A stretch of 45,565 bases of DNA from Nemertoderma westbladi (lineage: Eukaryota > Xenacoelomorpha > Nemertodermatida > Nemertodermatidae), in contig JAUCBJ010004447.1 in assembly GCA_032718475.1 (NCBI GenBank), positions 1 through 45,565 of the forward strand, written 5' to 3'. The number at the start of each line of letters is the position of its first letter. Position 1 is the first letter of the stretch. The notes beneath the pieces are model-generated. The model had not been told where the DNA came from, made no database searches, and saw only the letters and a list, made by a program, of their open reading frames with translations. Made by a program: the position numbers and the translations under genes. Shown here in pieces: positions 25,201 through 37,200 of this stretch.

Positions 25201-28200
25201 GCTATTGTCCCGGTTCGATCTCTATAACTCTTTATTTGGCTGAAGGGTGTCGGCTATTGTCCCGGTTCGATATCTATAACACTTTATTTGGCTGCAGGGT
25301 GTCGGCTATTGTCCCGGTTCGATCTCTATAACTCTTTATTTGGCTGCAGGGTGTCGGCTATTGTCCCGGTTCGATATCTATAACTCTTTATTTGGCTGCA
25401 GGGTGTCGGCTATTGTCCCGGTTCGATCTCTATAACTCTTTATTTGGCTGAAGGGTGTCGGCTATTGTCCCGGTTCGATATCTATAACACTTTATTTGGC
25501 TGCAGGGTGTCGGTTATTGTCCCGGTTCGATCACTATAACTCTTTATTTGGCTGCATAGTGTCGGGTATTGTCCCTGTTCTATCACTATAACCCTTTATT
25601 TTGCTGTAGGGTGTCGGCTATTTTCCCTGTTCTATCTCTATAACTCTTTATTTGGCTGCAGGGTGTCGGCTATTGTCCCTGTTCTATCACTATAACCATT
25701 TATTTGGCTGCAGGGTGTCGGCTATTGTCCCGGTTCGATCTCTAACTCTTTATTTGGCTGCAGTGTGTCGGCTATTGTCCCGGTTCGATATCAATAACAC
25801 TTTATTTGGCTGCAGGGTGTCGGCTATTGTCCCTGTTCTATCACTATAACCATTTATTTGGCTGCAGGGTGTCGGCTATTGTCCCGGTTCGATCTCTAAC
25901 TCTTTATTTGGCTGCAGGGTTTCGGTTATTGTCCCGGTTCGATCACTATAACTCTTTATTTGGCTGCAGGGTGTCGGCTATTGTCCCGGTTCGATCTCTA
26001 TAACTCTTTATTTGGCTGCAGGGTGTCGGCTATTGTCCCGGTTCGATCTCTAACTCTTTATTTGGCTGCAGGGTTTCGGTTATTGTCCCGGTTCGATCAC
26101 TATAACTCTTTATTTGGCTGCAGGGTGTCGGCTATTGTCCCGGTTCGATATCAATAACACTTTATTTGGCTGCAGGGTTTCGGTTATTGTCCCGGTTCGA
26201 TCTCTAACTCTTTATTTGGCTGCAGGGTGTCGGCTATTGTCCCGGTTCGATCACTATAACTCTTTATTTGGCTGCAGGGTGTCGGTTATTGTCCCGGTTC
26301 GATATCTATAACTCTTTATTTGGCTGCAGGGTGTCGGCTATTGTCCCGGTTCGATATCTATAACTCTTTATTTGGCTGCAGGGTGTCGGCTATTGTCCCT
26401 GTTCTATCTCTATAACTCTTTATTTGGCTGCAGGGTGTCGGTTATTGTCCCGGTTCGATCTCTATAACTCTTTATTTGGCTGCAGGGTGTCGGCTATTGT
26501 CCCGGTTCGATCACTATAACTCTTTATTTGGCTGCAGGGTGTCGGCTATTGTCCCGGTTCGATCTCTATAACTCTTTATTTGGCTGCAGGGTGTCGGCTA
26601 TTGTCCCGGTTCGATCTCTATAACTCTTTATTTGGCTGCAGGGTGTCGGTTATTGTCCCGGTTCGATCTCTATAACTCTTTATTTGGCTGCAGGGTGTCG
26701 GCTATTGTCCCGGTTCGATCACTATAACTCTTTATTTGGCTGCAGCGTGTCGGCTATTGTCCCGGTTCGATCTCTATAACTCTTTATTTGGCTGCAGGGT
26801 GTCGGTTATTGTCCCGGTTCGATCTCTATAACACTTTATTTGGCTGCAGGGTGTCGGCTATTGTCCCGGTTCGATCACTATAACACTTTATTTGGCTGCA
26901 GGGTGTCGGCTATTGTCCCGGTTCGATCTCTATAACTCTTTATTTGGCTGTAGGGTGTCGGCTATTGTCCCGGTTCGATCACTATAACTCTTTATTTGGC
27001 TGCAGGGTGTCGGCTATTGTCCCGGTTCGATCTCTATAACTCTTTATTTGGCTGTAGGGTGTCGGCTATTGTCCCGGTTCGATCACTATAACTCTTTATT
27101 TGGCTGCAGGGTGTCGGCTATTGTCCCGGTTCGATATCTATAACACTTTATTTGGCTGCAGGGTGTCGGCTATTGTCCCGGTTCGATCACTATAACTCTT
27201 TATTTGGCTGCAGGGTGTCGGCTATTGTCCCGGTTCGATATCTATAACACTTTATTTGGCTGCAGGGTGTCGGCTATTGTCCCGGTTCGATCACTATAAC
27301 ACTTTATTTGGCTGCAGGGTGTCGGCTATTGTCCCGGTTCGATCTCTATAACTCTTTATTTGGCTGTAGGGTGTCGGCTATTGTCCCGGTTCGATCACTA
27401 TAACTCTTTATTTGGCTGCAGGCGCAGGGTGTCGGCTATTGTTCCGGTTCGATCTCTATAACTCTTTATTTGGCTGCAGGGTGTCGGCTATTGTCCCGGT
27501 TCGATCTCTATAACTCTTTATTTGGCTGTAGGGTGTCGGCTATTGTCCCGGTTCGATATCTATAACACTTTATTTGGCTGCAGGGTGTCGGGTATTGTCC
27601 CTGTTCTATCACTATAACCCTTTATTTTGCTGCAGGGTGTCGGTTATTGTCCCGGTTCGATCTCTATAACCCTTTATTTGGCTGCAGGCGCAGGGTGTCG
27701 GCTATTGTTCCGGTTCGATCTCTATAACTCTTTATTTGGCTGCAGGGTGTCGGCTATTGTCCCGGTTCGATCTCTATAACTCTTTATTTGGCTGTAGGGT
27801 GTCGGCTATTGTCCCGGTTCGATCTCTATAACTCTTTATTTGGCTGCAGGGTGTCGGCTATTGTCCCGGTTCGATATCTATAACACTTTATTTGGCTGCA
27901 GGGTGTCGGCTATTGTCCCGGTTCGATCTCTATAACCCTTTATTTGGCTGCAGGGTGTCGGCTATTGTCCCGGTTCGATATCTATAACACTTTATTTGGC
28001 TGCAGGGTGTCGGTTATTGTCCCGGTTCGATCACTATAACTCTTTATTTGGCTGCATAGTGTCGGGTATTGTCCCTGTTCTATCACTATAACCCTTTATT
28101 TTGCTGCAGGGTGTCGGCTATTGTCCCGGTTCGATCACTATAACTCTTTATTTGGCTGAAGGGTGTCGGCTATTGTCCCGGTTCGATATCTATAACACTT

Positions 28201-31200
28201 TATTTGGCTGCAGGGTGTCGGTTATTGTCCCGGTTCGATCACTATAACTCTTTATTTGGCTGCATAGTGTCGGGTATTGTCCCTGTTCTATCCTTATAAC
28301 CCTTTATTTTGCTGCAGGGTGTCGGCTATTGTCCCGGTTCGATCACTATAACTCTTTATTTGGCTGAATAGTGTCGGGTATTGTCCCGGTTCGATCTCTA
28401 TAACTCTTTATTTGGCTGCAGGGTGTCGGCTATTGTCCCGGTTCGATCTCTATAACTCTTTATTTGGCTGCAGGGTGTCGGCTATTGTCCCGGTTCGATC
28501 TCTATAACTCTTTATTTGGCTGCAGGGTGTCGGTTATTGTCCCGGTTCGATCTCTATAACTCTTTATTTGGCTGCAGGGTGTCGGCTATTGTCCCGGTTC
28601 GATCTCTATAACTCTTTATTTGGCTGCAGGGTGTCGGCTATTGTCCCGGTTCGATCTCTATAACTCTTTATTTGGCTGCAGGGTGTCGGCTATTGTCCCG
28701 GTTCGATCTCTATAACTCTTTATTTGGCTGCAGGGTGTCGGCTATTGTCCCGGTTCGATCACTATAACTCTTTATTTGGCTGCATAGTGTCGGGTATTGT
28801 CCCGGTTCGATCTCTATAACTCTTTATTTGGCTGCAGGGTGTCGGCTATTGTCCCGGTTCGATCTCTATAACTCTTTATTTGGCTGCAGGGTGTCGGCTA
28901 TTGTCCCTGTTCTATCACTATAACCATTTATTTGGCTGCAGGGTGTCGGCTATTGTCCCGGTTCGATCTCTATAACTCTTTATTTGGCTGAAGGGTGTCG
29001 GCTATTGTCCCGGTTCGATATAACACTTTATTTGGCTGCAGGGTGTCGGTTATTGTCCCGGTTCGATCACTATAACTCTTTATTTGGCTGCATAGTGTCG
29101 GGTATTGTCCCTGTTCTATCACTATAACCCTTTATTTGGCTGCAGGGTGTCGGCTATTGTCCCGGTTCGATCTCTATAACTCTTTATTTGGCTGCAGGGT
29201 GTCGGCTATTGTCCCGGTTCGATCTCTATAACTCTTTATTTGGCTGCAGGGTGTCGGCTATTGTCCCGGTTCGATATCTATAACACTTTATTTGGCTGCA
29301 GGGTGTCGGCTATTGTCCCGGTTCGATCTCTATAACTCTTTATTTGGCTGAAGGGTGTCGGCTATTGTCCCGGTTCGATATCTATAACACTTTATTTGGC
29401 TGCAGGGTGTCGGTTATTGTCCCGGTTCGATCACTATAACTCTTTATTTGGCTGCATAGTGTCGGGTATTGTCCCTGTTCTATCACTATAACCCTTTATT
29501 TTGCTGTAGGGTGTCGGTTATTGTCCCGGTTCGATCTCTATAACTCTTTATTTGGCTGCAGGGTGTCGGCTATTGTCCCGGTTCGATCACTATAACCATT
29601 TATTTGGCTGCAGGGTGTCGGCTATTGTCCCGGTTCGATCTCTATAACTCTTTATTTGGCTGCAGGGTGTCGGTTATTGTCCCGGTTCGATCTCTATAAC
29701 TCTTTATTTGGCTGCAGGGTGTCGGCTATTGTCCCGGTTCGATCACTATAACTCTTTATTTGGCTGCAGGGTGTCGGCTATTGTCCCGGTTCGATCTCTA
29801 TAACCCTTTATTTGGCTGCAGGGTGTCGGGTATTGTCCCTGTTCTATCACTATAACCCTTTCTTTTGCTGCAGGGTGTCGGCTATTGTCCCGGTTCGATC
29901 TCTATAACTCTTTATTTGGCTGCAGGGTGTCGGGTATTGTCCCTGTTCTATCACTATAACCCTTTCTTTTGCTGCAGGGTGTCGGCTATTGTCCCGGTTC
30001 GATCTCTATAACTCTTTATTTGGCTGCAGGGTGTCGGCTATTGTCCCGGTTCGATCACTATAACTCTTTATTTGGCTGCAGGGTGTCGGCTATTGTCCCG
30101 GTTCGATCTCTATAACCCTTTATTTGGCTGCAGGGTGTCGGGTATTGTCCCTGTTCTATCACTATAACCCTTTCTTTTGCTGCAGGGTGTCGGCTATTGT
30201 CCCGGTTCGATCTCTATAACTCTTTATTTGGCTGCAGGGTGTCGGCTATTGTCCCGGTTCGATCTCTATAACTCTTTATTTGGCTGCATAGTGTCGGCTA
30301 TTGTCCCTGTTCTATCACTATAACCCTTTATTTTGCTGTAGGGTGTCGGCTATTTTCCCTGTTCTATCTCTATAACTCTTTATTTGGCTGCAGGGTGTCG
30401 GCTATTGTCCCGGTTCGATCTCTATAACTCTTTATTTGGCTGCAGGGTGTCGGTTATTGTCCCGGTTCGATCTCTATAACTCTTTATTTGGCTGCAGGGT
30501 GTCGGCTATTGTCCCGGTTCGATCACTATAACTCTTTATTTGGCTGCAGGGTGTCGGCTATTGTCCCGGTTCGATCTCTATAACCCTTTATTTGGCTGCA
30601 GGGTGTCGGCTATTGTCCCGGTTCGATCTCTATAACTCTTTATTTGGCTGCAGTGTGTCGGTTATTGTCCCGGTTCGATCTCTATAACTCTTTATTTGGC
30701 TGCAGGGTGTCGGCTATTGTCCCGGTTCGATCTCTATAACTCTTTATTTGGCTGCAGGGTGTCGGTTATTGTCCCGGTTCGATCTCTATAACTCTTTATT
30801 TGGCTGCAGGGTGTCGGCTATTGTCCCGGTTCGATCACTATAACTCTTTATTTGGCTGCAGGGTGTCGGCTATTGTCCCGGTTCGATCTCTATAACCCTT
30901 TATTTGGCTGCAGGGTGTCGGCTATTGTCCCGGTTCGATCTCTATAACTCTTTATTTGGCTGCAGTGTGTCGGTTATTGTCCCGGTTCGATCTCTATAAC
31001 TCTTTATTTGGCTGCAGGGTGTCGGCTATTGTCCCGGTTCGATATCAATAACACTTTATTTGGCTGCAGGGTTTCGGTTATTGTCCCGGTTCGATATCTA
31101 TAACTCTTTATTTGGCTGCAGGGTGTCGGCTATTGTCCCGGTTCGATCTCTATAACTCTTTATTTGGCTGCAGGGTTTCGGTTATTGTCCCGGTTCGATA

Positions 31201-34200
31201 TCAATAACTCTTTATTTGGCTGCAGGGTGTCGGTTATTGTCCCGGTTCGATCACTATAACCATTTATTTGGCTGCAGGGTGTCGGCTATTGTCCCGGTTC
31301 TATCTCTATAACTCTTTATTTGGCTGCATAGTGTCGGGTATTGTCCCTGTTCTATCACTATAACCCTTTATTTTGCTGTAGGGTGTCGGCTATTTTCCCT
31401 GTTCTATCTCTATAACTCTTTATTTGGCTGCAGGGTGTCGGCTATTGTCCCGGTTCGATCTCTATAACCCTTTATTTGGCTGCAGGGTGTCGGCTATTGT
31501 CCCGGTTCGATATCTATAACACTTTATTTGGCTGCAGGGTGTCGGTTATTGTCCCGGTTCGATCACTATAACTCTTTATTTGGCTGCATAGTGTCGGGTA
31601 TTGTCCCTGTTCTATCACTATAACCCTTTATTTTGCTGTAGGGTGTCGGCTATTTTCCCTGTTCTATCTCTATAACTCTTTATTTGGCTGCAGGGTGTCG
31701 GCTATTGTCCCGGTTCGATATCAATAACACTTTATTTGGCTGCAGGGTTTCGGTTATTGTCCCGGTTCGATCACTATAACTCTTTATTTGGCTGCAGGGT
31801 GTCGGCTATTGTCCTGGTTCGATCACTATAACTCTTTATTTGGCTGCAGGGTGTCGGCTATTGTCCCGGTTCGATCTCTATAACTCTTTATTTTGCTGCA
31901 GGGTGTCGGCTATTGTCCCGGTTCGATCTCTATAACCCTTTATTTGGCTGCAGGGTGTCGGCTATTGTCCCGGTTCGATATCTATAACCCTTTATTTGGC
32001 TGCAGGGTGTCGGCTATTGTCCCGGTTCGATCTCTATAACCCTTTATTTGGCTGCAGGGTGTCGGCTATTTTCCCGGTTCGATCTCTATAACTCTTTATT
32101 TGGCTGCAGGGTGTCGGCTATTGTCCCGGTTCGATCTCTATAACCCTTTATTTGGCTGCAGGGTGTCGGCTATTGTCCCGGTTCGATATCTATAACCCTT
32201 TATTTGGCTGCAGGGTGTCGGTTATTGTCCCGGTTCGATCAAGGACATCCATGATGTTATCAACTTCATCAGGAACAATCCCAGTGTTGGATTCGTATAT
32301 CTCAGCGCTTGCGTTCCCAAATCATCTGTTGAATATCATCCCTATAACCTCAAGTAAGCTTTAGGACAACGTCTAACCACCACGTCCTGGAATATTAATA
32401 TTTTCTTTAAGTTTAATGGCGAAATTTGATTCTTAAAAATATAGTAAAATGCTTTGAAACACAAACACACGGGGGAAATGCAAGTTCTCCATGTGTATTA
32501 AGTAGTTTTGCTTCGTCGTGGCATTTTTGGAACGATCTACGACAACGAAAGTACCATATGATACAATGCGCGGAGTGAGTAATACCATATAGTACAATGC
32601 CCCGGGGTAAGTATATTATTAGTACCATATGGATGGCACAATTCCTAGAGGGGTTTTTTAACATACAACACTGGGTCCTACTTTCTACGATTACCCGCCA
32701 GCGTACACTTGCGTCTGACACCTTCGGTTTAGGTCGTTAGCGTTCGATTTTGCCCCGTAAAATAAATATTTTAACATCTGATGGCGATAAATATCATTAT
32801 AAACTACGGTGGTGATTTGCGGCCTTTTCCCTTTTACCTTAATTAAATAATTTTACTCTTTACCTTCCAAATAATTTTACTCTTTCTTTACCTTTTTCAA
32901 TAATTTTACTCTTTACCTTTTTCAATAATTTTACTCTTTACCTTTTTCAATAATTTTTACTCTTTACCTTTTTTAATAATTTTACTCTTTACCTTTTCCA
33001 ATAATTTGACACTTTTCAACAAGCAGACTTGGCCTTAACTGTTATAAATTGAACCGTTAGGGGTTAAGTACCGGTATTCATCTAGCCTATATTGTACTGT
33101 ACCCTACCCGTTATTGAACGGAACTGAAACAGTGTTAAATAAATATTTGAATTAGGCCTACTACATAGCTATCTATTACGAGGCGGTTTATATTGACTAC
33201 GAATTGTTACGAAAGTTATGTTTGATTTTAATTGTTAATGTTGTTTATCTGTGATATGTTTCACAATGAAAACGTTTTGTATCTTATAGTTCCTCCTTTC
33301 ATATCCTTAAGGGGGGGGGGGGGGGGGGGGGGGGGGGGTTGACTAATTAACCAAAAATGTTCGTTCCCTTATTTAGGAGGCTTCGTTTTACCCAAGATTA
33401 TTAATCAAGCAAGCAGTCGGCCGAAGCCGGAGGCGACCCGAAGGCTCCTCTTTCGATAGCTGCTACCCGAGGAGGGTAGGGGTGTGTTCGCGCTTTTAGA
33501 CCTTTAGTAGCAGTTTAACCTGCCAAATTTAGGTGTCTTTTTGGTTATAAATCGACTTTTGCCTATAACAAGTATTTGATACACATAAAGCTACATTAGC
33601 CGAAGCCAGCCTATGCGCGATCATTCACCCACGGTTAAGGGAGACTGGATTCGGATGCTTCAACCTTATTGCGGTGTAGACCTACTGTATTATTCGATTG
33701 ATCGTTAATATAATCTCTGACAAATATTATTCACTTTCGGGAAATATTAACAGTTCCTTTAGGACGTGGCGCTCTAAGTATGTAAACAGAGTTATGACTT
33801 ACACTAAACACAACGGGATGGCTAATGATTCACGTATAAAGCGCATTCTTTAGGAGATGCTTTGTTATCTATCACACTCATGCACACTACCGCACACTGC
33901 TGCACACTGATCTGCCGACCTTCACCAATTTTAATCATATATAAGGAGAACAGCAACTGACACATGTAGGGTCTATGAAATAGCATTCAATTCACTCCAA
34001 AACCACTATAAGGTAAGTCGCAATTGCTATATGTAACCGGTCTCTCTAACCTTCAGTATATCAAGAAGATTGGGGTTTTCTGATTATTTATCGATATTCT
34101 CCAAATATAACAACATTCCATTAACTGATAACAATTAATAACCGACAGTAAATAGCAGTAAAATAATGCGGTGAAAGATTGAGTTGATTTGCTATGAGTC

Positions 34201-37200
34201 TGCTTTGATAACAGTTATACGTTTCTATGTTATTCGTTTATACGTTTCACTAGCAAGCCAGATTTCCGCAAATGATGAGAATTCCACATTTCTCTTATTG
34301 AATTCAGCAACCGTTGCAATAGATCCATATACACATACCGGATCAGTTCTATATGGATCCGATTAGAAGTAGTGATGACACTATAACCATCCAACTGAGC
34401 GAAGTGTTCAATCCAATGTTGTAAGCCAAGTTTTGGAAATTGGCTCCACCACGCCTCAATCCTCTGATTTCGAGAACTTTTACCGTACATATAGGTTGTG
34501 TTATGTTCTGCCCGCGTGTCATCATCAAAAGCTCGCAAATACCGTTGAATAACTTCTATATTAACATTTTCCGTTCCACAGTCGGAACGAATCAAATGAG
34601 GAAGACCTCCAAAATTTTTCACAGCATCAATAAAATAATGTCCGATTACGAATGGATCATTGTTGGTAGAGCTGCACTGCAGCCACAGTAGTTTGCGGCT
34701 ATAACCATCAATGCATCCGTGAAGGGCGAGTCCATAGTTTTTCAACTTATCCCACCCGTCCACATGGTGAATATAGTTTGGTCCTAATGCGTAATAACTG
34801 CGACGTACTACTTTGTTCCTAATGCGATCGGCAACAAGTTGCGGATTTAACGTTTTTTGTATGAGTGCTACTAATTCTTCACGTGCAAATAAACCATACT
34901 TTCGAAGTAGAATCCTCTTCATTTGGCGGTAACCACACGACGGCTCTCGAGAAATGGCGTTTATGATCAGTTTAATATTATCAACATCACACCTCTTCTT
35001 CAAATTTATGTCAAACAATAGGCGACGGACAGTTCGCGATGAAATCCGAATTAAATGTCTCTCATTGAGCAATCTACTGATTTCTAAGTGAGTATACCCT
35101 AAAGAATAGTAATCCGTTAATGTCTCGTTTAAATGTAGCATACTCATGGTCATACAATATGGCTCACAATGCTATACACAGTTCAGTTCAATCTGTTCAC
35201 AGTAAAGTTGACACCGTTTCAGTTCCGAAAGACTTCAAAGGTCAATAACGGGTATGGTACAATATATGTAGGCTAGGTGAATTCCGCTACCAGTACTTAG
35301 CGGGTTCGATCCGATTCGTACGTTCGATTCGCAACAGTTAAGGCCAAGTCTGCTTGTTGAAAAGAGTAAAATTATTGAAAAAGGTAAAGAGTAAAATTAT
35401 TGAAAAAGGTAAAGAGTAAAATTATTGAAAAAGGTAAAGAGTAAAATTATTTGGAAGGTAAAAGTAAAATTATTTGGAAGGTAAAGAGTAAAATTATTTG
35501 TAAGGTAAAGAGTAAAATTATTTAATTAAGGTAAAAGGGAAAAGGCCGCAAATCACCACCGTAATAAACGTTGTATATTTTATTCTCTCAGAGTTACGCC
35601 GCATAAGCAAATCAATCCTAGTGATTACTACACTCTCTCCCAGACCGGTGTGATTCATGTCTGCGATGGCGATTCAGAATACACAACATTGGAAGGGTTA
35701 GTGTAATATATAGCAGTCTCATACTAAATACTGAAAGTTTTTGTCACATTACTTAAAAGGGTTTAGTTTATATGTGATGACCGGTAGAGTTTTTGTTACT
35801 GGAGTGTGTTGATGGTATGTGTGGTGTTGTATCTCGCGTTGAATTATAATATAATATATCGCTGCATCAAAAACTAAAGACTAAAATCTGTTTAATATAG
35901 GTGGGAAAGAGAATACAGTAAATATTGCACTCTACGAAAGATAGCAGCGTTTAATTTATTCCGTCCGTGGAAGGCCTTTACAGTCTGGAAGAAGAATGTT
36001 CGCGCCAAAAAGATTTCTCTATACAGAAGACGGCTGCAATCGGATCTGTTCATAGTTAATGATGTAAGTTCGTTATTTATCGCGGTATTATTATTTGGGA
36101 ACGTTTTCTACATTTCATGGTTTTTGGAGCTTTTTATCTTTTTAATTGTGCGTTTTACTTTTTTTAGTTTATTTTTATATAACACTTTTTTTCTGTCGGA
36201 ATTTTTTTTATAAATAACAGAATTGAATAACCCTCTGTTAGCGGGTTTAATTGTTTTATTAATACCCGTCAAATTGGTAGTCAAAATGGACCTGGTAGTT
36301 TCTTTAATTAAAAAAAACTGCAGGTTTGCTTAGACACTAATAATAATACACAATTACAATAATAACTAACAGTTTGTTATAGTAGGCCCTAAGTTAAAAG
36401 GGGAATATTGTTGCCGACAATGGTACCACCAGTGACGCAGTTCTGAATTTATAACAGATTATTTATTTACTCTCTCATTGTCTTTCCCATATACTATTTA
36501 TGAATGACATCGATATTTCAGTCTCTGCGTCCTGCTCTACTCAACATACGGGAGATGTGTTACAAGATATCGGACATGGCCCTGTGTAAGATTGAGAAGC
36601 AGCATACCTACACATTGGATTCCTTTAGAGAGGCTCAGTTCCATCAGCTGGAAGAGGTGCGTTATGGTGATAGACTTACTTAAGTTCACTAAGTGGCCCG
36701 TCGCGTACTTAATGACACACTTAACATAGTAATTTCCAATTCAATTCGTTTCCAACACCCCACCTATAGAAGTGTCGATACAAAGAGTTGTTATAGTTGC
36801 ATTTGATTGGTCGGAACATTGACTTCCTATTGGCTGTTCTGCTTTCCCTTACAGGTTAATGATCGTTACACTGTCCTGCTATTGGTTGCTCTGCTTTCCC
36901 CTCCTATTGGTTGCTCTGCTTTCCCTTGCAGGTTATTGGTCGACTGAGCGAATTCCGAGAGTTAGTTAAGGGCGTTGTCCGGAGCGCTTGTCGCACCGCC
37001 CTTCTCGAGGCCGGATTCACACCAGATGATTATTTTATGGACCCAGACCAGGACGGTGAGTGTTACGGTCACTGATTGGCTCATTAATATGTCTCCCATC
37101 GCAAATTGGCTGTTATATTATGAAACATCAAAGTTTTTCCGTAAAGATTAATTTTTATTGTTACACCAGCAACGTATTATAGTTAATTCTTGTTTTTCTG

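Larger units (their letters stand above)
32805..35563 (-). mobile_element. Complete DNA transposon with long TIRs and 6-bp target duplication (IS3EU-like)
   Basis: 2,759 bp bounded by TACGGTGGTGATTTGC and its reverse complement. The flanks are ATAAAC at 32799-32804 and ATAAAC at 35564-35569, a perfect 6-bp duplication. Left TIR is 32805-33043 and right TIR 35333-35563. Inside each TIR are about six or seven 25-bp subterminal repeats (AATAATTTTACTCTTTACC). One transposase ORF occupies the right half on the minus strand. The combination of an integrase-type DDE transposase, long TIRs and 6-bp duplication suggests the eukaryotic IS3EU/integrase-core group; the group name is my inference. Confidence 0.88.

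Noticed and set aside
13933-32240. CRISPR array
   Set aside because: Units are contiguous with no unique spacers, no cas genes, and the context is a eukaryotic intron.
32413-32721. 102-codon minus-strand ORF before the transposon
   Set aside because: No motif, lies inside dynein intron 5, composition like its surroundings.
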